NCBI GenBank assembly: GCA_032718475.1
Contig: JAUCBJ010003164.1
Coordinates: forward strand, 1-64,000
Length of the DNA: 64,000 nt
DNA from: Nemertoderma westbladi
Lineage: Eukaryota > Xenacoelomorpha > Nemertodermatida > Nemertodermatidae
Direction of reading: 5' to 3'
In this document: positions 50,306-63,400 of the stretch, one piece after another
Position numbering within the stretch: position 1 is the first letter of the stretch
How the letters are laid out: each line of letters begins with the position of its first letter
Position numbers and translations under genes: made by a program
The notes under the pieces: generated by a model
The model's input: the letters and a program-made list of their open reading frames with translations, nothing else
Database searches by the model: none
What the model was told of the DNA's origin: nothing

Positions 50306-53300
50306 GAATTCCGGACAGTATTTTGGACAGTTTTGCCCGGAAATCCGGGCATTTTGCCGGATTTTTGGATGTCCGGGCATTCTAGTGCCCGGGCATCCGG
50401 ACATCCGGGCGAATTTGGAACGGTCAAATTGTCGGACAGTAAAGTTTAATGGACGCCTGGATTTACAGATTTCCGGGCAGTATTTTGGACAAATTTGCCT
50501 GGAAATCCGGACAATTTGCCGGATTTTTGGATGTCCGGGCGACTTTGGAACAGTCAAATATGCCGATAGAAAAGTTAACTGGACGCCCAGATTTGCCAAA
50601 TTCCGGACAGTAATTTGGACAGTTTGCCCGGAAATACAGACATTTTGGCCGGATTTACGGACGTCCGGGTATCCTAGTGCCCGGAAGTCCGGACATCCGG
50701 AAGTCCGGGCGACTTTGGAATGGACAAATAGTCGGACAGACAAGTTTAATGGACGCCCGGATTTACAAAATTCCGGACAGTATTTTGGACAAATTTGCCC
50801 GGAAATCCGGACAATTTGCCGGATTTTTGGATGTCCGGGCACTCCAGTGCCCGGGCGTCCGGATTTCCGGGCGACTTTGGAACGGACAAATAGTCGGACA
50901 GACAAGTTTAATGGATGCCCAGATTTACAGATTTCCGGGCAGTATTTTGGACGAATTTGCCCGGAAATCCGGACATTTTGCCGGATATTTGGATGTCCGG
51001 GCATTCCAGTGCCCGGGCGTCCGGACTTCCGGGCGACTTTGGAACGGACAAATAGTCGGACAGACAATTTAAATGGACGCCCGCATTTACAGATTTCCGG
51101 GCAGTATTTTGGACAAATTTGCCCGGAAATCCGGACATTATGCCGGATTTTTTGATGTCCGGGCATTCCAGTGCCCGGGCGTCCGGACATCCGGGCGACT
51201 TTAGAACGGACAAATAGTCGAACAGACAAGTTTAATAGACGCCCGGATTTACGGAATTCCGGGCAGTATTTTGGAGAAATTTGCCCGGAAATCCGGACAA
51301 TTTGCCGGATTTTTGGATGTCCGGGCATTCCAGTGCCCGGGCGTCCGGACTTCCGGGCGACTTTGGAATGGACAAATAGTCGGACAGACAAGTTTAATGG
51401 ACGCCCGGATTTACAAAATTCCGGACAGTATTTTGGACAAATTTGCCCAGAAATCCGGACAATTTGCCGGATTTTTGGATGTCCGGGCACTCCAGTGCCC
51501 GGGCGTCCGGATTTTCGGGCGACTTTGGAACGGACAAATAGTCGGACAGACAAGTTTAATGGATGCCCAGATTTACAGATTTCCGGGCAGTATTTTGGAC
51601 GAATTTGCCCGGAAATCCGGACATTTTGCCGGATATTTGGATGTCCGGGCATTCCAGTGCCCGGGCGTCCGGACTTCCGGGCGACTTTGGAACGGACAAA
51701 TAGTCGGACAGACAATTTAAATGGACGCCCGCATTTACAGATTTCCGGGCAGTATTTTGGACAAATTTGCCCGGAAATCCGGACATTATGCCGGATTTTT
51801 TGATGTCCGGGCATTCCAGTGCCCGGGCGTCCGGACATCCGGGCGACTTTAGAACGGACAAATAGTCGAACAGACAAGTTTAATAGACGCCCGGATTTAC
51901 GGAATTCCGGGCAGTATTTTGGAGAAATTTGCCCGGAAATCCGGACATTTTGCCGGATTTTTGGATTTCCGGGCATTCCAGTGCCCAGGCGTCCGGACTT
52001 CCGGGCGACTTTGGAACGGACAAATAGTCGGACAGACAAGTTAAATGGACGCCCGGATTTACAGATTTCCGGGCAGTATTTTGGACGAATTTGCCCGGAA
52101 ATCCGGACAATTTGCCGGATTTTTGGATGTCCGGGCATTCCAGTGCCCGGGCGTCCGGACTTCCGGGCGACTTTGGAACGGACAAATAGTCGGACAGACA
52201 ATTTAAATGGACGCCCGGATTTACAGATTTCCGGGCAGTATTTTGGACAAATTTGCCCGGAAATCCGGACATTTTGCCGGATTTTTTGATGTCCGGGCAT
52301 TCCAGTGCCCGGGCGTCCGGACATCCGGGCGACTTTAGAACGGACAAATAGTCGGACAGACAAGTTAAATGGACGCCCGGATTTACAGATTTCCGGGCAG
52401 TATTTTGGAGAAATTTGCCGGGAAATCCGGACAATTTGCCGGATTTTTGGATGTCCGGGCATTCCAGTGCCCGGGCGTCCGGACTTCCGGGCGACTTTGG
52501 AACGGGAAAATAGTCGGACAGACAAGTTTAATAAACGCCCGGATCTACGGAATTCCGGGCAGTATTTTGGACAAATTTGCCGGAAATCCGGACAATTTGC
52601 CGGATTTTTGGATTTCCGGGCATTCCAGTGCCCGGGCGTCCGGACTTCCGGGCGACTTTAGAACGGACAAATAGTCGGACAGAGAAGTTAAATGGACGCC
52701 CGGATTTATAGAATTCCGGGCAGTATTTTGGACAAATTTGCCCGGAAATCCGGACATTTTGCCGGATTTTTGGATGTCCGGGCATTCCAGTGCCCGGGCG
52801 TCCGGACTTCCGGGCGACTTTGGAACGGACAAATAGTCGGACAGACAAGTTAAATGGACGCCCGGATTTACAGATTTCCGGGCAGTATTTTGGACGAATT
52901 TGCCCGGAAATCCGGACAATTTGCCGGATTTTTGGATGTCCGGGCATTCCAGTGCCCGGGCGTCCGGACTTCCGGGCGACTTTGGAACGGACAAATAGTC
53001 GGACAGACAATTTAAATGGACGCCCGGATTTACAGATTTCCGGGCAGTATTTTGGACAAATTTGCCCGGAAATCCGGACATTTTGCCGGATTTTTTGATG
53101 TCCGGGCATTCCAGTGCCCGGGCGTCCGGACATCCGGGCGACTTTAGAACGGACAAATAGTCGGACAGACAAGTTAAATGGACGCCCGGATTTACAGATT
53201 TCCGGGCAGTATTTTGGAGAAATTTGCCGGGAAATCCGGACAATTTGACGGATTTTTGGATGTCCGGGCATTCCAGTGCCCGGGCGTCCGGACTTCCGGG

Positions 53301-54820
53301 CGACTTTGGAACGGGAAAATAGTCGGACAGACAAGTTTAATAAACGCCCGGATCTACGGAATTCCGGGCAGTATTTTGGACAAATTTGCCGGAAATCCGG
53401 ACAATTTGCCGGATTTTTGGATTTCCGGGCATTCCAGTGCCCGGGCGTCCGGACTTCCGGGCGACTTTAGAACGGACAAATAGTCGGACAGAGAAGTTAA
53501 ATGGACGCCCGGATTTATAGAATTCCGGGCAGTATTTTGGACAAATTTGCCCGGAAATCCGGACATTTTGCCGGATTTTTGGATGTCCGGGCATTCCAGT
53601 GCCCGGGCGTCCGGACTTCCGGGCGACTTTGGAACGGACAAATAGTCGGACAGACAAGTTAAATGGACGCCCGGATTTACAGATTTCCGGGCAGTATTTT
53701 GGACGAATTTGCCCGGAAATCCGGACAATTTGCCGGATTTTTGGATGTCCGGGCATTCCAGTGCCCGGGCGTCCGGACTTCCGGGCGACTTTGGAACGGA
53801 CAAATAGTCGGACAGACAATTTAAATGGACGCCCGGATTTACAGATTTCCGGGCAGTATTTTGGACAAATTTGCCCGGAAATCCGGACATTTTGCCGGAT
53901 TTTTTGATGTCCGGGCATTCCAGTGCCCGGGCGTCCGGACATCCGGGCGACTTTAGAACGGACAAATAGTCGGACAGACAAGTTAAATGGACGCCCGGAT
54001 TTACAGATTTCCGGGCAGTATTTTGGAGAAATTTGCCGGGAAATCCGGACAATTTGCCGGATTTTTGGATGTCCGGGCATTCCAGTGCCCGGGCGTCCGG
54101 ACTTCCGGGCGACTTTGGAACGGGAAAATAGTCGGACAGACAAGTTTAATAAACGCCCGGATCTACGGAATTCCGGGCAGTATTTTGGACAAATTTGCCG
54201 GAAATCCGGACAATTTGCCGGATTTTTGGATTTCCGGGCATTCCAGTGCCCGGGCGTCCGGACTTCCGGGCGACTTTAGAACGGACAAATAGTCGGACAG
54301 AGAAGTTAAATGGACGCCCGGATTTATAGAATTCCGGGCAGTATTTTGGACAAATTTGCCCGGAAATCCGGACATTTTGCCGGATTTTTGGATGTCCGGG
54401 CATTCCAGTGCCCGGGCGTCCGGACTTCCGGGCGACTTTGGAACGGACAAATAGTCGGACAGACAAGTTAAATGGACGCCCGGATTTACAGAATTCCGGG
54501 CAGTATTTTGGACAAATTTGCCCGGAAATCCGGACATTTTGCCGGATTTTTGGATGTCCGGGCATTCCAGTGCCCGGGCGTCCGGACATCCGGGCGACTT
54601 TAGAACGGACAAATAGTCGGACAGACAAGTTTAATGAACGCCCGGATTTACAGATTTCCGGGCAGTATTTTGGACAAATTTGCCTGGAAATACAGACATT
54701 TTGGCCTGATTTCCGGGCGTCCGGGCATCCTTGCGCCAGTATATCCGGACGCCCGGGCGACTTGAGAACAGTCAAATAGGCAGACAGAAACGTTTACTGG
54801 ATGCCCCGATTTTGATGCCC
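50306..54820. repeat. 162-bp satellite array S3
   Basis: About 28 monomers, collinear with S1 over nearly its full length (offset about 32755), including the diverged edge monomers. A five-monomer higher-order repeat of 809 bp (one base short of 810 because of a C deletion in TTTGCCGGAAATCC) occurs at about 52528-53334 and again at 53337-54143. Confidence 0.97.
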
Positions 54821-54849
54821 AAATATTGGTGTTTAATCTCAAATTGCAA

Positions 54850-54869
54850 GGGGGGGGGGGGGGGGGGGG
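54850..54869. repeat. G20 homopolymer at the S3/M4 junction
   Basis: Same position as the G tracts at 22097 and 41039 but longer. Confidence 0.85.
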
Positions 54870-55880
54870 TTGTCACGAATTTAATCTCCGCTAATTACAG
54901 TAATATCTCATCTCGTCGAATAAGAGATGTAACTTATCAATTAAGGGGTAGGTGCTGGTTATAATGGTACGTTATTCTAACCAAAACAATAAACATTTAC
55001 ACAGTTACAGTTACATTTTTGCGAGTAATCAATAATTGTTACAGTATTTGCTACGGTTTCCCCCTTAAAAGGGTTAAATTTTGGTTGCGTCGAGAACACC
55101 AACACTACCTCCACCACTCGCCACTCCAGAGTCATTTCAAACCGAAATTTATTCGCCAAAAAATACTTGTCTTGAATAATTCTTGACATTAAGTTTAATA
55201 ACGACGAAGGCCAGCCCTAACTAACAAGCACAATACGGTTATGACAATACAGTTACGTAAAGATATTTATTAGCCAAGCAAATAATGACGTAACACTGTG
55301 ACACGTTATTATTATTGCACAAAGAATGACCAACCCAAAATATGGCTTGTCTTCAAAGTGAACGCCATTTAGATCACGCTAACTACTTACTGTATACTCT
55401 CGGAGAAACATTAATAATTAGTTTAATTAATTTATAAATTATTAATTAAATTGAAAAACAACTGAGTTTATAATTAGAATTTAATAAATGTATTTAAACG
55501 TTTACAATAATATTCAGGAATGGATTCCATTCTAACCGAAATATAACATAACATATATGTGCAAAATGCGCAGAGAAAATATACCGATACTGTAGCGCAC
55601 GAAAGACTCAAAGAAAAATTAAAAAAATACAGATTGATGGTTAAAATAAACCAAAATTATAAAACGAGGGTGGGCTACAATTTTAAGGATCGTTAAATAC
55701 AGTATGGTTGTTACTCGTCAGTAACATGAAATGGAATAGAAACACAACGCAATTCAGTGTTCCATACCAAAAAATATCAACCAATTACATTTTAACACGT
55801 AAATAAATACCGACTTTTGTGTCCATTTGTGCTTAATATGAGTGACAGCTACAGATAAATAATAAAATTACACCCAAATA

Positions 55881-55886
55881 TTTATT
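55881..55886 (-). terminator. Candidate polyadenylation signal of transporter copy 4
   Basis: AATAAA on the minus strand, 127 bases past the stop of copy 4. Confidence 0.5.
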
Positions 55887-56012
55887 GTGTTCGTTGCAGC
55901 CATATAACAGTATTATGAAGCCATTGACGTCAGCAACATTACGAGAATGTATTAATACTGTCAAACTATTAGGTAAGGATATCACTTTCGCTTTTCCCTT
56001 TAGATCACCTGT

Positions 56013-58425
56013 CTATCTCAGACTGCCTCTGTGGTGTGGGGATGCGTAATCCTCCACGATTGGTTGTTGTTCCACTGAGTAGAACTGGTTGTTATAAGGT
56101 TCGGGGTTGTAGGCTTCACTCTGAACATAGTTCGAGCTGTCCTGCCCAACTGTACCGTAGGATTTCGCCGCACCGTCTAGCTTATCTTTATTATCTAGAA
56201 TTATAATGAAGTCATTAATAGAAACTAATTGATACAATACTGTAGGGGTAAATTTATAGTACCGCGCCAACTAGCGGTGGTTGTATGCACCGGATTGCAT
56301 CGCAAGGCAGCCATTATGGGGCGAGCCATGTACTAGTTCAAAAGTATTAACTAGAGTCATATTCTTTCCAAAACTCTAACTAAATGAGGATACATTTAAT
56401 ACCCTCTCTAGCTTATTTATGATGGTGTATCTGTATCCTGCTCTTTTCATTTTCTTTTACTTTTTCTTCTTTCAACTTTTTTTTATTTGAAGGTTCTTCT
56501 GTCACTTTACCTTCAGTAATTTACCAACAATTAATTATTGAACTACTATTGTGATTTCTTTCACTACAAACTGGTTATATTTTACATTTTATATAATCGC
56601 ATTTACCTAGGCAGGTATCTTTCTCATCGGCCCAAGGTTGTTTCTCACCAGACGCGAATACCCCGTAGAATATGATCCCGGCGTAGTGGACTGTAGACGC
56701 TATGATAAACACACTTTGCCATTCCAACGCCATCTAGAGGAAGACAATTAATAGGGTAGTAATTAATTTTAAGGATTTATAATATTGAAAGTATCTGTGC
56801 ATCATGATTTTAAATAACTTTAATTGAACTTAATATGCTTATACTTTTTTAATAAAACAACATTTTAATGTTAATTTCTGTTTTGATATTTCTTCCGAAA
56901 AAAAAAACAATAAAAATGTTGATTTAATATAATAAACAAATTTAATAACGCAATCGCATCGTACCTTGTGTTTGGTGAGCAGACCAACAACCATGGGACA
57001 CACCATCCCGGATAAAGTTCCGACCCCGTTAGAGATACCCATTAGTATGCTAGCGAACCGGGGAGCAATGTCCAGGTGGTTAACGTTGAATCCTGAGGAC
57101 ATATATAATCATAAAAAATACAAGTTCAAAGAAATTAAACTAAATGTTGCAAAATTATTAATGAAAAAATTTACAAAGATAATTAATCAAGAAAAACGTA
57201 ATATTATTAATCCCAAATGCTAAAACTAATTTAAGGATGTAATATAATTAATGGTTTTGTTCAGAAATGGAAAAAATGAGAAAGCGCGTCACCGGGGGTT
57301 GAAAACTACAGTAATTAAACACGACATCTCAATAAATCACTGTCTAGACACCTACCGCGCCATTCTAACGTACCTGCGGTAATTAAATTTCCCATTATTG
57401 TCATTCATATTAACATTATTTTGGTTAAATTGAGTGAAAAACATGTTATCAATGGGTAGGATGCCATAAAAACACCATAATTATAGTAAAAGTTTATATT
57501 TTTGGTGTGTAAAATAATTATAGAAAAAGTTTTAAGATTGCAGTACACGGTGTGGTGTGGAAGTTAGGCAGTCCTATTCCATATGAAACCGAAAGTTTGT
57601 TATGAATTCTGTACCGTGTTGACTATTATGTCACAATACTGTGGGGCGAGCCACGAAAGTAAACGAACTTATAATACGGGTACCACTATCTGCTTGGCGG
57701 TCGGTCGGTCGCCCGGTCTTTCTGTCTGTCGGACTTATCATTAAATGCTTTATTCTCAGGAAACGCAGTTTCCTGAGTTTTATTCGCAGTTTCTTAAAAC
57801 GTTGTAGGACTGAACTATGAAAAATGTTTAGAAAGTCTGACAGACTTGAAGGTCATCGGTCCGCAGTTCTCCAGTATGCCGCTAGAGTGCAAAATGTTTG
57901 AAGTTGAAAAACTTCCACCGTTTTATTTTTATTTTAATTAGTTCAAACTTGGCATATATGTACTAGAAAACTGGCTGCTTCATTGTGAGGCGGTACTCCG
58001 TCTCCACTTCTAATGATTCGCTATCGGGATCGAGATGTCTGAAAGTGAAACCCTTCTCTTATTTCGTTATTTGTTATACGTTAAAACCGCCTAGTGGAAC
58101 TTAATTTTTTGCTATATTAATAATAAATTGTAACAGAATAATACGGTTACAGCAGGCCTATATATTAAAAAAAACTCTTACCCGATATGGCAAATCCACT
58201 AAACCCTACAGCCATGGTCAGGCAGGTTATAGCTGTTGTGCGGTCTCTTGTCATGGCAACACCCAATAGGAAACTAGCCTCCATACCGAAACCGCCGCAG
58301 TTGAAGATCTTTCGAACGGCCGTGGTTGATAAAATACCGCGCGATCGCAGAAAATCCGCCATGTATCCACCGATAGGAACCAAAATCGCCATTACAAGAT
58401 GGGGTAGGGCCGAAAGGATACCAAT
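56013..58425 (-). CDS. Vesicular glutamate transporter, last four exons, copy 4
   Basis: Exons 58425-58182, 57092-56965, 56733-56607 and 56194-56013. Splice sites, phases and protein are the same as in copy 1, and the introns are nearly identical to copy 1. As the gene reads right to left, this is the first cassette a transcript entering from beyond 64000 would meet. Confidence 0.86.
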
Positions 58426-60550
58426 CTGTCGTGAAAGAATACATTATATCAATAAATTATGTAGGAAAGGGAAAGTCCAAAGCATATAATTAATAATCTA
58501 TTGTTAGATAACGAGTTTGTATTGTTGGTTGGACTTATGTTAAAGTGACCAAATGGAATCAAAAGAAAGATGTTACGATATGAGTATATATTTCGGGCAA
58601 CAGCCCATTATCAACTCATAATAATCTATTGTGGTTCTGGAAATGTGATACAAAGTTGCCAAGTGATCTACTTAAATTTGTGCACAAAAATATCGGATTT
58701 GATAAGATTCGAACTCACGGTCTCTAGCTGATAAGTCGAACGCGCTCTCAGATACACGTTACAAAACTATTGATAAAAGTTAAACACGAAATATCGGGGC
58801 AACCTGAAATCTACTCTCTCTTCACTGTTACCTGTAAAGCGGAAATCGCACACTCTACAGTAACTTACACGGATGCAGAGCACCTTAGTAGCTACCCAAT
58901 GCCAATTCCGCCCGCAAAATAAGGTTCCCATATCGATGGTTAGACACCAAGTTACGAAAACTCACCTGGCACACAAAACGGGTACTGGCCATAGACTCAC
59001 CTGGGACTCAAAAGGGGAACTGGGCTGGCCATAGACTCACCTGGGACACAAAACGGGGGCTGGGCATAGACTCACCTGGGACACAAAACGGGTACGGGAT
59101 TATAATAAATAAATTACCTTTCTTGTAATCGTCCCTGGTCCTGAAACACTTTAATATATTTGATTGCGAACGGCCATTAATGCGACGTCTCTATAATAAA
59201 GCAGATAATATTTAGGCCTATGAATAAACAAACTATAATAATACTGGAATACAAAACTAAACACTAAATAGGGTAACTAACTAGAAAGTCAAGGTTAAAC
59301 CATACCGAATGAATATAATACAAAGCCGGTTGGTTGAAAGCATATTATATTGATATGAAGACACAAGAGTATTGTTATTGACTTCGCAATACAAAGTAAT
59401 AATTATATGTCTGGAGGGAGGAATGACCCCGTGCCTTTGTATAATAGCCGACCCACCGACTGGCATTGCAATTAATAATAAAAATGCTTCTACAGCTACG
59501 GTACTGTACAGCCAATAAGAACATTGAATATTAGTTAAAGGCAATGGCTGTATGAATAGCCGCGTTAAGTTAAACTGCAACAGAGGTGTATGTAAAGTGA
59601 AAGAAATAGGCCACAGTCACTCAGGTAAGCAAGCCTGAATGAGATGATGAGTATGACAAGGGCTTGAAGTATTGGCTACCCCGCCCATCAACTATAGTAA
59701 CTGTATGATATTTCGTCTTAAATTCCCGCTTTGAGGTTCTGAAGGATGAGTTGATTCCACTTTTTAGCTGTTATTTAGGTGAAAAAAAGCATAAGAAGAT
59801 GACGTAAAGAAATGCTTGATGTTTTCACTTAATTAACAGCAGAAATGTGTTGGAATTGAAGTTATTGATTTTTGTAGATTACTTACTCAAGAAATGTGTG
59901 AAAGACATTTTTCAAAATGAAAGACATTTTTGTGAAAGTGTCTTTAAAAAATGAGTGTAAGTCAGCCAATGGGCATAGCTGAATCGACATTATGTTTTTT
60001 TTGTAATAACGCGCCATAGAATAACATGGAGTAACTATGACAATACCATGGTAAGGGCCAGTCCTTAGCATATAAATAATAATTGTCTCTAGCGGCATAC
60101 CCCCCCCCCCCCCCCGGCCGTCTCTCTCTGCTGCCTCTAGCGTCGGTAGTAAATTCATACTGTGCCACGTGGTGGTGTGTAACACTTTTCCTATTGTAAG
60201 TACAATGAATGTGGAAGGGATGGATAAGGCAATAATTATTCTATCATAGGAGAAGGGGAATATTATATGTTGATGTGGGCAGGGAATAATGCCGGTGGTT
60301 GGGTTATATTGTTAAAGTAATGAAAAGTTTAAAGGTCTGTATGTTCGGTTGTTGTGGATGAAAAATGCTGAATTAAATTTCTTTAGATTCACTGTAAATT
60401 GATCTTTCTATTATTCATACCAAGAACTAACAATCAGGATCAAGAATAACCTTATTTAAAAAATGTATTATTATATATCCTGCGGTATGCAATGCCATTG
60501 GTTTCAATGTCGATTACAATATCAATATCGGTTATTGGTATCGGTTACTG

Positions 60551-63388
60551 GTACTTGTACTTGTACTTGTATTTGTACTTGTACTTGTACTTGTACTTGT
60601 ACTTGTACTTGTACTTCTAATTGTACTTGTACTTGTACTTGTACTTGTACTGGTACTTGTACTGGTACTTGTACCTGTACTTGTACTTGTACTTGTACCT
60701 GTACTTGTACTTGTACTTGAACTTGTACTTGTACCTGTACTTGTACTTGTACTTGTACCTGTACTTGTACTTGTAATTGAACTTGAACTTGTAATTGTAC
60801 TTGTACATGTACATGTACTTGAACTTGTACTTGTACTTGAACTTGTACTTGTACCTGTACTTGTACTTGTACTTGTACTTGTACTTGTACTTGAACTTGT
60901 ACTTGTACTTGTACCTGTACTTGTACTTGAACTTGTACTTGTACTTGTAATTGTACTTGTACTTGTACTTGTACTTGTACTTGTACTTGTACTGGTACTT
61001 GTACCTGTACTTGTACTTGTACTTGTAATTGAACTTGAACTTGTAATTGTACTTGTACTTGTACTTGTACTTGTACTTGTACATGTACATGTACTTGAAC
61101 TTGTACTTGTACTTGAACTTGTACTTGTACTTGTACTTGTACTTGTACTTGTACTTGTACTTGTAATTGAACTTGAACTTGTAATTGTACTTGTACTTGT
61201 ACTTGTACTTGTACTTGTACATGTACATGTACTTGAACTTGTACTTGTACTTGAACTTGTACTTGTACCTGTACTTGTACTTGTACTTGTACTTGTACTT
61301 GTACTTGTACTTGTACTTGTACTTGTACTTGAACTTGTACTTGTACTTGTACTTGTACTTGTACTTGTACTTGTACTTGTACTTGTACTTGTACTTGTAC
61401 TGGTACTTGTACTGGTACTTGTACCTGTACTTGTACTTGTACTTGTAATTGAACTTGAACTTGTAATTGTACTTGTACTTGTACTTGTACTTGTACTTGT
61501 ACATGTACATGTACTTGAACTTGTACTTGTACTTGTACTTGAACTTGTACTTGTACCTGTACTTGTACTTGTACTTGTACTTGTACTTGTACTTGTACTT
61601 GTACTTGAACTTGTACTTGTACTTGTACCTGTACTTGTACTTGAACTTGTACTTGTACTTGTAATTGTACTTGTACTTGTATTTGTACTTGTAATTGTGC
61701 TTGTGCTTGTGCTTGTGCTTATGCTTGTACTTGTACTTGTACCTGTACTTGTACCTGTACTCTTACTTGTACTTGTACTTGTAATTGAACTTGAACTTGT
61801 AATTTTACTTGTACTTGTACTTGTACATGTACATGTACATGTACTTGTACTTGTACCTGTACTTGTACTTGTACCTGTACTTGTACTTGTACTTGAACTT
61901 GTACTTGTACTTGTAATTGAACTTGAACTTGTAATTGTACTTGTACTTGTACTTGTACTTGTACATGTACATGTACTTGAACTTGTACTTGTACTTGAAC
62001 TTGTACTTGTACCTGTACTTGTACTTGTACCTGTACTTGAACTTGTACATGTACATGTACTTGAACGGGTACCTGTACCTGTACTTGTACTTGTACTTCT
62101 AATTGTACTTGTACTTGTACTTGCACTTGTACTTGTACTTGTGCTTGTGCTTGTGCTTATGCTTGTGCTTGTACTTGTACTTGTACTTGTACTTGTACTT
62201 GAACTTGTACATGTACATGTACTTGAACGGGTACCTGTACCTGTACTTGTACTTGTACTTCTAATTGTACTTGTACTTGTACTTGTACTTGTACTTGCAC
62301 TTGTACTTGTAATTGTGCTTGTGCTTGTGCTTGTGCTTGTGCTTGTGCTTATGCTTGTGCTTGTACTTGTACTTGCACTTGTACTTGTAATTGTGCTTGT
62401 GCTTGTGCTTGTGCTTGTGCTTGTGCTTATGCTTGTGCTTGTACTTGTACTTGTACATGTACTTGAACTTGTACTTGTACTTGAACTTGTACTTGCACTT
62501 GTACTTGTAATTGTGCTTGTGCTTGTGCTTGTGCTTATGCTTGTTCTTGTACTTGTACTTGTACTTGTAATTGTAATTGTGCTTGTGCTTGTGCTTGTGC
62601 TTGTGCTTGTGCTTGTGCTTATGCTTATGCTTGTACTTGTACTTGTACTTGTACATGTACTTGTACTTGTACTTGTACTTGTACTTGTACTTGTACTTGT
62701 ACTTGAACTTGTACTTGTAATTGTGCTTGTGCTTGTGCTTGTGCTTGTACTTGTACTTGTACTTGTACATGTACTTGTACTTGTACTTGAACTTATACTT
62801 GTACATGTACTTGTACTTGTACTTGAACTTGTACATGTACATGTACTTGAACTTGTACCTGTACCTGTACTTGTACTTGTACTTGTACTTCTAATTGTAC
62901 TTGTACTTGAACTTGTACTTGTACTGGAACTTGTACTGTTACCGGTACTTGTACTTGTGCTTGTACTTGTACCTGTACTTGTACCTGTACCTGTACTTGT
63001 ACTTGTACTTGTACTTGTACCTATACTTGTACTTGAACTTGTTCATGTACATGTACTTGAACCTGTACTTGTATTTGTACTTGTACCTGTACTTGTACTT
63101 GCTTGTACCTGTACTTGTACTTGAACATGTACATGTACTTGAACTTGTACTTGTACTTGTACCTGTACTTGTACTTGTACTTGTAATTGAACGTGTACTT
63201 GTACATGAACTTGTACTTGAACTTGTACTTGTACTTGTACTTGAACTTGTACTTGAACTTGTACTTGTACTTGTACATGTACTTGTACTTATACATTGTA
63301 CCTGTACTTGTACTTGAACTTGTACTTGTACTGGTACTTGTGCTTGTTCTTGTACTTGCACTTCTATTTGTAATTGTACTTGTACTTG
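60551..63388. repeat. TACTTG hexamer satellite array H4
   Basis: About 2.8 kb. The left 150 bases follow H1 closely. The AACGGGTACCTGTACCTG block seen in H2 occurs at about 62065 and 62226. The right end has more irregular hexamers (TACTGTTACCGG, TTCATG, TATACATTG) than the other arrays before the standard junction to S4. Confidence 0.97.
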
Positions 63389-63400
63389 TTGTATTTTTTA

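Larger units (their letters stand above)
41093..54900. repeat. Macrosatellite unit 3 (modules M3-H3-S3)
   Basis: About 13.8 kb. M3 (41093-46560) is the most diverged M copy, with small deletions near 43890 and 45190. H3 (46561-50293) is the longest hexamer array. S3 (50306-54820) is almost a copy of S1. It ends in a G20 tract and spacer. Confidence 0.9.

Noticed and set aside
46711-50385. 1224-codon LV-repeat frame, plus CT, YL, QV and YK repeat frames in the hexamer arrays
   Set aside because: A six-base repeat is two codons, so any frame lacking the TAA or TGA variants stays open. Cys-Thr repeats might recall antifreeze proteins, but there is no signal peptide or real gene structure.
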